Source: Saccharopolyspora montiporae (GTDB lineage Bacteria > Actinomycetota > Actinomycetes > Mycobacteriales > Pseudonocardiaceae). From it: a DNA stretch of 64,000 nucleotides. Both the position numbers and the translations under genes were made by a program. The DNA lies in the NCBI RefSeq assembly GCF_015209505.1, contig NZ_JADEYC010000027.1:35422-99421 (forward strand), given 5' to 3'. This document shows, in pieces, positions 9,100 through 16,820 of the stretch. Under the pieces are notes generated by a model. That model was not told where the DNA came from. It made no database searches and was given only the letters and a program-made list of their open reading frames with translations. Every line of letters starts with the position of its first letter. Position 1 is the stretch's first letter.

Positions 9100-9503
9100 C
9101 CGAACACCGTCGGCGGGTTCGCGAAGTAGTCGTCGTCGCTGCGCGCAGGCTCCTCGGCATCGGCCGCCTCCGGCAGATTCTGCTTGACGAAGTCGAGCAC
9201 GGGGCCATCGCCGACGTAATCGGTCATGATCCCGACCACCTGGTTGCCGATCGAACGCTGCGCGTCCTGGGCGGTGGTCAGGATGAGCTGGGCGAGCTGC
9301 TCGGCTTCCAACGCGCGAGCGGCGGGCGTCAGCGTGATGTCCTGCAACGCGCCGCCGGGGCCGACGCGCAGGGTGACCTCGCCGCGTGGTGAGCTCGCGC
9401 CTGCGCTCAGCCGCTGCAGGGTCTCGTCGGCTGCCTTGGCGTTGTCCGCCGCATCCGCGAGCGCGCGGTCGTAGTCCGCCAACCACTGTGCTGCTGCTTC
9501 CAC
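9096..9503 (-). CDS. YbaB/EbfC-family nucleoid-associated protein
   Basis: A 135-residue protein with the YbaB/EbfC fold: a helical N-terminus, then GEVTLRVGPGGALQDITLTP as the beta-strand core, then a helix (LEAEQLAQLILTTAQDAQR). The family binds DNA as dimers. Copies are often found beside WXG100/ESX gene sets in high-GC actinobacteria, where their role is unknown. The acidic tail (about 113-135) is longer than in chromosomal YbaB. It is coupled by ATGA to the EspC-like gene downstream. Confidence 0.8.
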   Translation of the reverse strand: MEAAAQWLADYDRALADAADNAKAADETLQRLSAGASSPRGEVTLRVGPGGALQDITLTPAARALEAEQLAQLILTTAQDAQRSIGNQVVGIMTDYVGDGPVLDFVKQNLPEAADAEEPARSDDDYFANPPTVFG

Positions 9504-9538
9504 GTTTCCCTCCCGAAGACGGCGTCGCTCGTTCCCGC

Positions 9539-10348
9539 TTACCGGGGATCGCGTGCCAACGCGGCCAGTTCATCCACTGCGATCCGGAAATCCGCGCGCC
9601 GAAGCGGGTTCACGCTCACCCATCCGTTTCCCGCACGTGCCACCCGGAGGCGCCCGCGAGGTCCATCCAACCAGGACAGTTCACCGCCCATCCGGTCGTG
9701 ACCGGATCCGGTTCGCCGGGTGGCACCGAGCTGCCCGCGGCCGGTCAGTTCCGGAAGCAAACCGGCGAGCTCGTCGAGTGCGGAGGGGTTTCCGCCGCAG
9801 TCCCGGACGAGGTCGCGCAACAGCCGCATCTTCGCCGCATCGTCCTCGACACCGTCAAGAACGCGGGACGCGGTGTCGATCGCGTACTCGGGCAGCACGA
9901 TGGGCATCGCCTTGGCCGGTCCCACATCGGGAATCTCCGCCGACAGCGCCGCGGACACAGCATCAGCGGGCACCCGGCGGATCTCCACCTGGCCTGCGGG
10001 GTCATCGTCCAACCGCTGCGCGCAGATCAGAGCTGAGGCCCCGTAGACCATCGCAACGAGGGCTTTCGGGCCGTCCTCGTCCACCTGCACGACATCGACC
10101 GCGCTGCGGTGCCTGCGCAATGCGGTGACCACTTCGGCGGCGGCACCGCCCGGCCCGTCCTCATCAGCCAACCCGCGAGCCTGCAGGGTCTGCCCGGCGA
10201 CCGCGAGCAACACCTCGCGCTCGCCGGCGATGCGCCCGAAGGACGGAATCCGGAGCGGGTACGGAAACGGTGTTCCCGCGTGGGTGGCGATCAGGTCGAG
10301 CTCGATTTGTCCGAAGGGGACGATTGTGCCTCCGGTACGCGCCGCCAT
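9539..10348 (-). CDS. espG: ESX secretion-associated protein EspG
   Basis: A 269-residue protein of the EspG family, the cytosolic chaperone that binds PPE-type substrates at their helical tip in type VII secretion. Recognisable features are the early strand FGQIELDLIATHAG, the central VDVVQVDEDGPKALVAMVYG and the C-terminal GPRGRLRVARAGNGWVSVNP. The start is set at ATG 10348, just after the stop of the upstream small gene; a GTG at 10357 overlapping that stop is possible. It sits between two small/large substrate pairs and is the best evidence that this island feeds an ESX system encoded elsewhere. Confidence 0.82.
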   Translation of the reverse strand: MAARTGGTIVPFGQIELDLIATHAGTPFPYPLRIPSFGRIAGEREVLLAVAGQTLQARGLADEDGPGGAAAEVVTALRRHRSAVDVVQVDEDGPKALVAMVYGASALICAQRLDDDPAGQVEIRRVPADAVSAALSAEIPDVGPAKAMPIVLPEYAIDTASRVLDGVEDDAAKMRLLRDLVRDCGGNPSALDELAGLLPELTGRGQLGATRRTGSGHDRMGGELSWLDGPRGRLRVARAGNGWVSVNPLRRADFRIAVDELAALARDPR

Positions 10349-10350
10349 GG

Positions 10351-10701
10351 TCAGCACGACTGCGCGCCACCGGTGTTGTGCAGACCTCGCGCAGCGGTCT
10401 CATCGGTGGCCACGTAGTCGGTCACGGCCGCCTGCAGCGCCGAGTGGAAACCGTTCAGCTCGGTGTCGGCCGTGCCGATCTCCGCGGTGAGCCCGGCCTC
10501 CCCGGCGGCTTCGCGCAACCGCATCGCCAGGTGCATGGCGGGCGGCGCGGTGCCGAGCATCGGCATCGACTCGGCCAGCCTGCTCACCGAGCCGACCAAG
10601 CCGTTGATCTGCTCGCCGATCTCGCCCAGCGCGGCCACCTGCGCGGTCAGATCTTCCGGCGCGACCTGGTATCCCGATGCGGAATTCGGTTCAGCACCCA
10701 A
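10351..10701 (-). CDS. Second small EspC-like ESX substrate with YxxxD motif
   Basis: A 116-residue helical protein (YQVAPEDLTAQVAALGEIGE at the start) resembling WXG100/EspC-type proteins. Its C-terminal helix ends in YVATD, again fitting YxxxD/E. The TTG start at 10701 is preceded by GGGAG eight bases upstream. It lies 18 bp downstream of the PPE-like gene and directly upstream of espG. I infer that it partners the PPE-like protein, as PE pairs with PPE. Confidence 0.7.
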   Translation of the reverse strand: MGAEPNSASGYQVAPEDLTAQVAALGEIGEQINGLVGSVSRLAESMPMLGTAPPAMHLAMRLREAAGEAGLTAEIGTADTELNGFHSALQAAVTDYVATDETAARGLHNTGGAQSC

Positions 10702-10719
10702 GGTTCGGCTCCCATCGTC

Positions 10720-11832
10720 TCACTGCCCGATGACCGGAACGCTGGCCGGTCCCTCATCACCGAAGAGATCCTGGTCGACGGTGGGAAGGCGGTTTTCGTG
10801 CACGACTTCTTCTTCGTCCTCGCCCCGCCTGCCCATGGGCGCGCCGCCCTGCACCATCCCAGTACCGCCCCCGGCGCGTGCGGCGAATGCGGGCACCACC
10901 CCACCGCGACCCGGCACCCCGCCGCGTTCCCCGGGATGGTCGGCACCGATGAGCTGCCCCCACGGCGCGCCACCGCCGCCCGCAGCTCCCCCGGCTCCGC
11001 CGGCCATCCCGGCAGCCGTGGTCGCCGCAGGAGCACCGTCCCCGGGGGGTCGCGCACCGCCCGGTGCTAGCGCATGGCTGCTGTTGCTCAGCGCCGCCTC
11101 GTAACGCTGCATCACGTGCACCGCTTGCGCCTTCTTCTCCGCGGCGTTGGCGTCGGCCAGGAACAGGCTTCCCCCGCCCGCGGCCACGGCGCCGACGGCG
11201 GCCCCCATCGCCGCACCGGGCCCGGCGCCGACCCCACCTGCACCCGCCCCGAGCACACCGCCCACGACGGCACCCGCCCCGGCACCGGCCGCTGCGCTGG
11301 ACACAGCGGGACCGATCGGGTCACCGGGTGGTGGCGGCATCGCGTTGCGAGCGACCGACAGCGCGTCACCGGCGTCCTGGGTGGCTTGTTGAGCGGTCCC
11401 CGCCCGACTGCTGACATCCGTGGTTCGTTCTTCCAGCATGCCGAGGCGGTTCGACGCCAGCTCGGAGGCGCTGCTGTGCCAGTTGGCCTGCATGGCACTG
11501 CGTTGGTGGCGCATCGAGTCCGCGTGGTCGGTCAATTCGGTGCTGTGCCGCCCCAGCTCGGTGGCCCGCGCACTCATGTCATCGACGTCGGCGTTGTCCC
11601 ACAGCATCTGGTGCAACTGCTCGTGGCTGTAGGCGTTCCAGTTCGTGCTGTCCGGCGGGATCGGCGAACCGAAGTAGCCCTCCCACACATTGCGCAACGC
11701 ATCCACCACGGGCTGCGCCAGCTCGCCGACCGGCCCTGCCTGCCCCAGTGCGGAAGTGGCCGCCGCGGCCAACTCCTGCACGCCTGCGGAGGCGATGTCG
11801 ACCGCGTGCGTCGCTTCGAAATCGTTGGTCAT
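10720..11832 (-). CDS. PPE-like/WXG-domain protein with Gly-rich centre
   Basis: A 370-residue protein. The N-terminal 190 residues are helical and contain AMQANWHSSASELASNRL, a WXG-type turn as seen in PPE-like proteins of Pseudonocardiaceae. A Gly/Ala-rich hydrophobic stretch follows (about 195-250), then a Gly/Pro linker and an acidic C-terminal tail ending DLFGDEGPASVPVIGQ. No YxxxD/E motif is visible, so export would depend on the small partner encoded next. The ATG is preceded by GAGGAGG at a rather long 13-base spacing. It is the first gene of the ESX island, and EspG is the likely chaperone. Confidence 0.7.
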   Translation of the reverse strand: MTNDFEATHAVDIASAGVQELAAAATSALGQAGPVGELAQPVVDALRNVWEGYFGSPIPPDSTNWNAYSHEQLHQMLWDNADVDDMSARATELGRHSTELTDHADSMRHQRSAMQANWHSSASELASNRLGMLEERTTDVSSRAGTAQQATQDAGDALSVARNAMPPPPGDPIGPAVSSAAAGAGAGAVVGGVLGAGAGGVGAGPGAAMGAAVGAVAAGGGSLFLADANAAEKKAQAVHVMQRYEAALSNSSHALAPGGARPPGDGAPAATTAAGMAGGAGGAAGGGGAPWGQLIGADHPGERGGVPGRGGVVPAFAARAGGGTGMVQGGAPMGRRGEDEEEVVHENRLPTVDQDLFGDEGPASVPVIGQ

Positions 11833-12403
11833 CGCCGGTCTTCAGCCTCCTCAGCGGGCGCGCGGTGCACCGATGCGCGACCGGCCGGCATGACGGGACC
11901 GCGCGGGATGAGATGTGCTGCGACCAGGGCCGATAGGGCGGCGATGAACGCGCTCGTCGGGAGGGCATGCATGTGGTTCCCCAGTTCCGATGTCGCAACC
12001 GCCCCCCATGGCGGTGCCTAGTAAGAGGACCAGAACGATGTCAGCGGATCAACACAACGCCATCGACGTTACTTTTTCGTTATCGCCCGACGTGCTCGAC
12101 GTGAAAACCGCACCACCCCGGAAATGCACGACGGCGAATCGGACTCTCCGGGCAAAAGACCGACTCGCACAGGGTCCGGCGCGGAAAACCGGCGAGCAGA
12201 GCCGGTCCCGCGGCACGCTCGTCGGCATCGACCCTGCCCGTCTACCGACGACTGCGCCCTGGAGATCCCCGGCGGGCGATCGACAGCGCAGCGGCTGGCC
12301 GATTGTGCACAGTGGACTCCCTTCAGCGGTCGCTTCGCCGAAGTCTCCGTCCGCTGTTGCTCTCGCACAGCCGCGCTCACGCCATCGAGGAACACCGGCC
12401 CGA
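11833..12403. other. Gene-free stretch upstream of the ESX island
   Basis: No convincing gene lies in these 571 bases. A locally AT-richer patch (about 12050-12090) probably marks promoter DNA for the ESX operon transcribed leftward. A plus-strand ATG at 12038 with AGAGGA upstream opens a frame, but it runs on as the antisense of the CoA-transferase and has no family resemblance. Confidence 0.4.
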
Positions 12404-13561
12404 TCAGGCCGACGCGGTCTCGTCCGGGCGCGAATCCAGTTCGGCCAGCACGGATTCGGTGTGCTCCCCGATCGCCGGGACCGGATCCATCCGCGGCTCC
12501 CGCCCGGCCACCGTCACCGGCGGCAGCAGGGCGCGCAGCGGACCGACGGGCGAACCCACCTCCCGCCACCGCTGGCGGGACTCCAGCTGCGGGTGCTCGG
12601 CGAATTCGCCCATGGTGCGCATCCGGGCGTTGGCGATACCGGCTCCCTCCAGGCGCTGCACGATCTCAGCGCTGCTCAGCGCGGCGAACTCGTGCTCGAT
12701 GACCGCGCGCAGCTGCTCCTGGTTGTGCACCCGCTTCGGGTTGGCGTCGAAGCGCTCATCGGCGGCCAGATCCGGCTGGCCCAGGACCTGCGCGCAGAAC
12801 ACCGCCCACTCCCGCTCGTTCTGCACACCGAGGAACACCTGCGCACCGTCCCCGGCGGCGAACGGCCCGTACGGCGCGATCGCCGCGTGCCGGGCTCCCG
12901 CGCGCGGCGGCGCGGTCCCGCCGTAGTCGGCGTAGTAGTACGGGTAGCCCATCCACTCGCCCAGCGCGTCGAACAGCGAGACCTCGAACGCGGCCCCCTC
13001 GCCGGTGCGCTCGCGTTCGTAGAGCGCGGTGAGTACCCCGCTGTAGGCGTACATCCCGCCGGCGATGTCGGCCGCCGAGATCCCGGTCTTGGCGGGCTCG
13101 TCCTCGCTCCCGGTGATGGACACGAGCCCCGTCTCGCACTGGATCAGCAGGTCGTAGGCCTTCTTGTCCCGGTACGGCCCGGAACTGCCGTAACCGGACA
13201 GGTCGCAGACGATGAGCCGCGGGTTGCGCGCGCGCAGCGCGTCGGCGCCGAACCCGAGCCGCTCGGTCGCCCCGGGGGCCAGGTTCTGCACGAAGACGTC
13301 GGCCCGGTCGAGCAGCTCGGCCATGGCGCGCTGCCCGTCCGGGTCCTTGAGGTCGAGGACGACGCTCTCCTTGCTGCGGTTGAGCCAGACGAAATGGCTG
13401 GCCATGCCGTGCACCGCGGTGTCGTAACCGCGGGCGAAGTCCCCGGCGTCCCGCTCGATCTTGATCACCCGGGCGCCCAGATCGGCCAGCTGCCGGGTGG
13501 CGAACGGCGCGGCCACCGCCTGCTCCAGGGACACCACGGTCACACCGTCCAGCGGAAGCAT
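12404..13561 (-). CDS. CaiB/BaiF family III CoA-transferase
   Basis: A 385-residue family III CoA-transferase. It opens with LDGVTVVSLEQAVAAPFATR and continues LADLGARVIKIERDAGDFAR. The conserved aspartate that forms the acyl anhydride lies in the AYDLLIQCETGL segment. ATG 13561 is chosen because AAGGAG is eight bases upstream. It moves CoA between an acyl-CoA and a carboxylate; substrate unknown. It appears to be transcribed alone from the palindrome-rich region before it. Confidence 0.88.
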   Translation of the reverse strand: MLPLDGVTVVSLEQAVAAPFATRQLADLGARVIKIERDAGDFARGYDTAVHGMASHFVWLNRSKESVVLDLKDPDGQRAMAELLDRADVFVQNLAPGATERLGFGADALRARNPRLIVCDLSGYGSSGPYRDKKAYDLLIQCETGLVSITGSEDEPAKTGISAADIAGGMYAYSGVLTALYERERTGEGAAFEVSLFDALGEWMGYPYYYADYGGTAPPRAGARHAAIAPYGPFAAGDGAQVFLGVQNEREWAVFCAQVLGQPDLAADERFDANPKRVHNQEQLRAVIEHEFAALSSAEIVQRLEGAGIANARMRTMGEFAEHPQLESRQRWREVGSPVGPLRALLPPVTVAGREPRMDPVPAIGEHTESVLAELDSRPDETASA

Positions 13562-13595
13562 CGTGCAGCTCCTTCCCGCAACCCTCCGGCCGATT

Positions 13596-13682
13596 TGTAC
13601 GGCCAATTGCGGACCAATATTGCCGTTCGGCATCGCATTGTCAATGCGGGCGACAGGGCATAGAGGGTGCTTTGGCCGTACA
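13596..13682. promoter_or_regulatory. Palindrome-rich operator region of the CoA-transferase
   Basis: Within 87 bp lie an 11-bp sequence TGTACGGCCAA (13596-13606), its exact inverted copy (13672-13682) and between them a 15-bp palindrome CGCATTG-T-CAATGCG (13634-13648). The patch is less GC-rich than its surroundings. Two outward copies of one motif suggest a dimeric repressor binding at two sites around the promoter. No regulator gene is adjacent. Confidence 0.5.
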
Positions 13683-13726
13683 TATCTCGCGGCGGTTCAC
13701 GACCCGGAAGAGCCGCGGGCGGCGAG

Positions 13727-14425
13727 TCAGGAACCGAGCTTGCCGCGCAGGAAGGTCAGCGTGCGCCGCCAGGCCAGCTCGGCGGCCTCCTCCTGGTACG
13801 CGGCCGGATTGCGGTCGTTGAAGAACGCGTGCCCAGCCGGGTAGACGTGCACCTGCGGCGCCACCGGCGACTGCCGGACGATCTCGTCGCGCAGCTGCTC
13901 CACCGCGTCCACGCTGATCGTGCGGTCGTACTCGCCGAAGTGGCACAGCATCGGCGAGGTCAGCCCGGAGAAGTCGGTGCCGTCCGCGGACGGCACCCCG
14001 TAGAACGGCACCGTGGCGCCGACCCGATCGCCCTGCTGCGCGGCGAGCACGATCGCGAACCCGCCGCCCATGCAGAAGCCGACCACGCCCACCGCCGAAC
14101 CGGTGGACTTTTCGTGGCCGAGCAGGTGGTCGACGGCACCGCCCAGATCCCGCGCGGCCCGCTCGACCGGCAACTCCTGCATCATCCGCGCGGCTTCCTG
14201 CGCGTCGTGCGTGGTCGGCCCGCCGTAGAGGTCCGGGGCCAGCGCGACGAAGCCCTCGGCAGCCAGCCGGTCGGCGACCTCGGCCACGTGGTCGGTGAGC
14301 CCCCACCACTCCTGGATCACCACGACACCGGGTCCGGACCCGGCGGGCAGCGCCAGATAGCCGTGCGCGCGGCCCCCGCTGCTCGGGAAACTCACGTTCT
14401 GCCGCGGGTTCGCCTTCTCCGCCAC
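13727..14425 (-). CDS. Dienelactone hydrolase family protein
   Basis: A 232-residue alpha/beta hydrolase. The nucleophile motif GFCMGGG has Cys as in dienelactone hydrolases, with the acid in GEYDRTI and the histidine in PAGHAFFND. It opens lactones such as dienelactone in chlorocatechol-type pathways, though the family also includes general carboxylesterases. The GTG at 14425 is chosen because GGGAGGAG lies just upstream. It is a single gene between a VOC protein and the CoA-transferase. Confidence 0.88.
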   Translation of the reverse strand: MAEKANPRQNVSFPSSGGRAHGYLALPAGSGPGVVVIQEWWGLTDHVAEVADRLAAEGFVALAPDLYGGPTTHDAQEAARMMQELPVERAARDLGGAVDHLLGHEKSTGSAVGVVGFCMGGGFAIVLAAQQGDRVGATVPFYGVPSADGTDFSGLTSPMLCHFGEYDRTISVDAVEQLRDEIVRQSPVAPQVHVYPAGHAFFNDRNPAAYQEEAAELAWRRTLTFLRGKLGS

Positions 14426-14546
14426 GCTGCTCCTCCCGTCTCGCGGACGCCGCCGCGGTCGTGCGGCAGCACCCGCCGACCGAAGATCAACGTATCCAGC
14501 GCACCACCGGAGTGCCAACACCGGGACGGCCGCGGAGCCGCCGGTA

Positions 14547-14948
14547 TCAGTCGGCGCTGAATGCCGAGGGATCCATGTAGAAGGCCTCCCAGAGGTGTCC
14601 GTCCGGATCGTGGAAGTTGCGCGAGTACATCGGGCCCTCGTCGATCGCGTCGATGCCGAGCTCGGCCCCCGCGGCCAACGCCCTGCCGACCAGGTCGTCC
14701 ACCTCGCCGCGGCTGTCCACGTTCAGCGCGATGATCACCTCGGTGGCCCGGGTGGCGTCGACGACCTCGTGCCGGGTGAACCGGCCGAAGAAGGACTCGG
14801 TCAGCAGCATCACGTAACTGTCCTGGCCGAGGATCACGCAGGACGCGTTCTCGTCGGTGACCTCCGGGTCGAAGTCGAAGCCCAGTTCGGTGAAGAACCG
14901 CTTGCTGCGGTCCAGATCGCTGACCGGAAGGTTGATGAACGTCTTCAT
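14547..14948 (-). CDS. VOC-superfamily (glyoxalase/extradiol-like) protein
   Basis: A 133-residue vicinal-oxygen-chelate protein beginning MKTFINLPVSDLDRSKRFF, with the second half-repeat ending FHDPDGHLWEAFYMD, where the metal-ligand glutamate of the family normally sits. Single-domain members act as dimers in dioxygenases, lyases or antibiotic-binding proteins. No specific function can be assigned. Confidence 0.82.
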   Translation of the reverse strand: MKTFINLPVSDLDRSKRFFTELGFDFDPEVTDENASCVILGQDSYVMLLTESFFGRFTRHEVVDATRATEVIIALNVDSRGEVDDLVGRALAAGAELGIDAIDEGPMYSRNFHDPDGHLWEAFYMDPSAFSAD

Positions 14949-15040
14949 GGTTGCGCCTCACTCGCGGTCGGGGAGCCCATCGCTCCCGAGCGGGATTGTC
15001 ACCGGTACCGACTCGCCGCGCGCGGCACACTCATCGGCGG

Positions 15041-16114
15041 TCACGCCGCGGCGAGCCGCTCCAGCACCGCGGTGAACGCCTCGCGGTCCACCGAAGCGGG
15101 ATCCTGCGCGAACCAGGTCCCCACGTCGCGGACGAACTGCGCCGGCTCCATCGGAAAGACCGGGCCGCTCTGCCTACCGGTGGTCACCGCACCCGACCGG
15201 CTCGGGTAGATCAGCACCACACCGCAGACCTCGACGTCCGGAAGCAACTCGCCGAAGGCCGCGATGCCGTCCGGCAGGCGCGTGATCCCGCCGCGGAACG
15301 GGTGGCCGTTGCGCCAGAGCTCGCCGCGCTCGTCGGTGGTGTAATGCCCGGGCAGCCAGCTCTTGGACTCCACCAGCACCAGCCGCCTGCCGCACAGCAC
15401 GGCGTGGTGGATCTCCTCATCCGGCGCATCCGGCCGTGACAACCCGTGGAAGACCCGCAGCCCCGGCAGCCGGGTGAGGTACCGGGCGCACAGGTCCGCG
15501 GTGAGCTGGCGGGAACGCTCGTCGTGCACACCGGGCAGCCCGAAGACCCGCCGCCGGTCGAACTCGGCGACGAAGGTGCGCTCAGCGCGGCCGGCCAGCA
15601 GATGCCTGCGCAGCACGACGACGACCGCGGCACCGGAGGTGATCAGCACCGACAGCCAGATCCCCAGCAGCAGCGTGCCCAGCTGCACGGTCAACCCGGC
15701 ACCCAGCAGCCCGGACCAGCCGGTCACCAGCGCCAGCACCGTCCGGCGTTCCGGCCCGGTCAGCGGCAGGTAGCGCACCCGCGCGGACGGATCGACCGCA
15801 TCCCACCAGGCGATGTCGTCCGGCCCCAGGCGCGGCAGCCGCACCACGAAATCCGGATCGTCGCCGAACTGCCTGCGGCGCTTGCGCTGCGGCGCCGAGG
15901 AACGCGGCGGCGCGGCGTTCTCCCGGTCGTAGGCGGCGCGGCGGACCGGGTCGTTGAGCGTTTCGTACGCCTCGCGCAGCAGGCGGAACGTGCGCGCGGT
16001 CCCGCCGACGTCCGGATGCATGGTGCGGGCGAGCGAGCGGTATGCCGACTTGATCTCGGCGGTCCCTGCCTCCCGGCTGACCCCGAGGAGCCGGTAGTAG
16101 TCGATGCCGCGCAC
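15041..16114 (-). CDS. Membrane protein with N-terminal J-domain and C-terminal NERD domain
   Basis: A 357-residue protein with three parts. Residues 1-65 form a DnaJ domain (YYRLLGVS...HPD...LNDPVRRAAYD), with the HPD triad that stimulates DnaK. Two adjacent hydrophobic helices (about 125-170) anchor it in the membrane. The C-terminal part (about 200-330) resembles a NERD nuclease-related domain, with EEIHHAVLCGRRLVLVESKSW supplying the E...E-x-K residues of this PD-(D/E)xK-like fold. GTG 16114 is preferred over GTG 16135 because GGAGGTGGAG lies eight bases before it. The fusion would place a chaperone-recruiting head and a nuclease-like domain on the membrane. Function unknown; a DNA-uptake, repair or defence role is inference. 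Confidence 0.75.
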   Translation of the reverse strand: MRGIDYYRLLGVSREAGTAEIKSAYRSLARTMHPDVGGTARTFRLLREAYETLNDPVRRAAYDRENAAPPRSSAPQRKRRRQFGDDPDFVVRLPRLGPDDIAWWDAVDPSARVRYLPLTGPERRTVLALVTGWSGLLGAGLTVQLGTLLLGIWLSVLITSGAAVVVVLRRHLLAGRAERTFVAEFDRRRVFGLPGVHDERSRQLTADLCARYLTRLPGLRVFHGLSRPDAPDEEIHHAVLCGRRLVLVESKSWLPGHYTTDERGELWRNGHPFRGGITRLPDGIAAFGELLPDVEVCGVVLIYPSRSGAVTTGRQSGPVFPMEPAQFVRDVGTWFAQDPASVDREAFTAVLERLAAA

Positions 16115-16219
16115 AGGAACCGCTCCACCTCCCACAGATGCGCGGACATGATAAGACGCGGCCGCGTTCCAAGATCAACCGCATGCCCGGTTCGCCCCGC
16201 TCGCCGGATCCGCCGCAGC

Positions 16220-16492
16220 TCACCCCGGCGGCCGGGCCGGCGCGTCCTCACGCGGGCGGACCGCCGCAGGCGGCAACCAGCTCGTCAACCAGACGCCGTG
16301 CGACCCGTCGCCGCGCCGGATCCGGAACCGGACCTGGGCCAGCCACCGGCCCGCGGTGTCCCGGCGCCACGCCGACAGCTCCCCCGCCACCTCGTCCTGG
16401 AGGTCCCAGCCCGCGGGGTTCGACCGCTGCGGCCAGACCTCCAGCGGGTACAGGCGCGCCAGGTCGACCCACACCGGACGCGGCGGGCGCAC
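16220..16492 (-). CDS. Small SOS-controlled protein of unknown function
   Basis: A 90-residue basic, Trp/Arg-rich protein whose core (WVDLARLYPLEVWPQRSNP, then GWDLQDEVAGELSAWRRDT) looks like a compact conserved domain. The start is set at GTG 16492, because a LexA box lies about 50 bp upstream of it at 16542-16557; a GTG at 16549 would fall inside that box. From memory, similar small proteins accompany error-prone polymerase (dnaE2/imuB) genes in other actinobacteria, but none is present here, so that link is weak. A role in the DNA damage response is inferred only from the LexA site. Confidence 0.6.
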   Translation of the reverse strand: MRPPRPVWVDLARLYPLEVWPQRSNPAGWDLQDEVAGELSAWRRDTAGRWLAQVRFRIRRGDGSHGVWLTSWLPPAAVRPREDAPARPPG

Positions 16493-16541
16493 GGTCCGGT
16501 CCCCGTGGTCCGGGCGGTCCGGGGGCTGCGCGGCAACGCTA

Positions 16542-16557
16542 TCGAACACGCGTTCTA
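16542..16557. promoter_or_regulatory. LexA (SOS) box
   Basis: TCGAAC-ACGC-GTTCTA matches the actinobacterial/Gram-positive SOS box TCGAAC-N4-GTTCGA with one mismatch in 12 defined positions. It lies about 50 bp upstream of the small gene read leftward and just beyond the terminator of the RNA candidate. LexA repression and RecA-dependent induction follow from the established motif. Confidence 0.75.
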
Positions 16558-16610
16558 TTATGCCCGAGCTCGTCCGCCCGCGCAGCCCGGGCTGCATCCC
16601 GCCCGAAACG

Positions 16611-16639
16611 AAAAAACCCGCTGACCTGAGGCCAGCGGG
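16611..16639 (-). terminator. Strong intrinsic terminator with T6 tract
   Basis: Read leftward, CCCGCTGGCC (16639-16630) pairs over ten positions, one of them G-U, with GGTCAGCGGG (16626-16617) around a 3-nt loop, and six T follow (16616-16611). A U-tract terminator is rare in such a GC-rich genome. It lies between the RNA candidate and the LexA box. Confidence 0.88.
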
Positions 16640-16820
16640 CTCTTCCACGCGGATGACCGAGACGACCGAGCCGTCCCTCCCTTGAGGCCACCCGGGACAG
16701 CCGGTCCGACCGCGGGTGGCGCCCCCGGGATCGGCACGGCTCGTTTCTCCAGGTAGTGGCCACCGGGATTGCCGACCGGGCAGGGCGCCCGGACCACTCC
16801 ACGATGACCACCGAAGTCGC
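16611..16820 (-). ncRNA. Candidate structured non-coding RNA (about 210 nt)
   Basis: No credible protein frame covers this strand, but it has the parts of an independent RNA gene. Upstream are TACGAT (-10-like, 16826-16831) and TTGCCC (-35-like, 16851-16856) at a wide 19-bp spacing. Inside are a perfect hairpin CCGGGC/GCCCGG with a five-base loop (16776-16792), an enclosing AGTGG/CCACT pairing (16794-16798 with 16755-16759), and a perfect 8-bp long-range stem CGAGCCGT/ACGGCTCG (16736-16743 with 16667-16674). A textbook intrinsic terminator closes it. It does not match RNase P, tmRNA, SRP RNA, T-box or the common riboswitches as I know them. Confidence 0.5.

Noticed and set aside
8782..9573. 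263-residue protein extending the EspC-like frame upstream
   Set aside because: The extra N-terminal part is the out-of-frame shadow of the YbaB-like gene. The ATG at 9099 overlaps that gene's stop and gives a family-sized protein.
11990..13663. Plus-strand open frame with an internal ATG at 12038 preceded by AGAGGA
   Set aside because: The first part is unremarkable, and beyond 12404 the frame is the mirror of the CoA-transferase gene. A short peptide cannot be excluded, but nothing supports it.
16611..16820. SAM (S-box/SAM-IV) or T-box riboswitch as identity of the RNA candidate
   Set aside because: The GGCAATCC and GGTGGCC strings only loosely resemble SAM aptamer cores, the required kink-turn and binding strings are missing, and no methionine or tRNA-synthetase gene follows.
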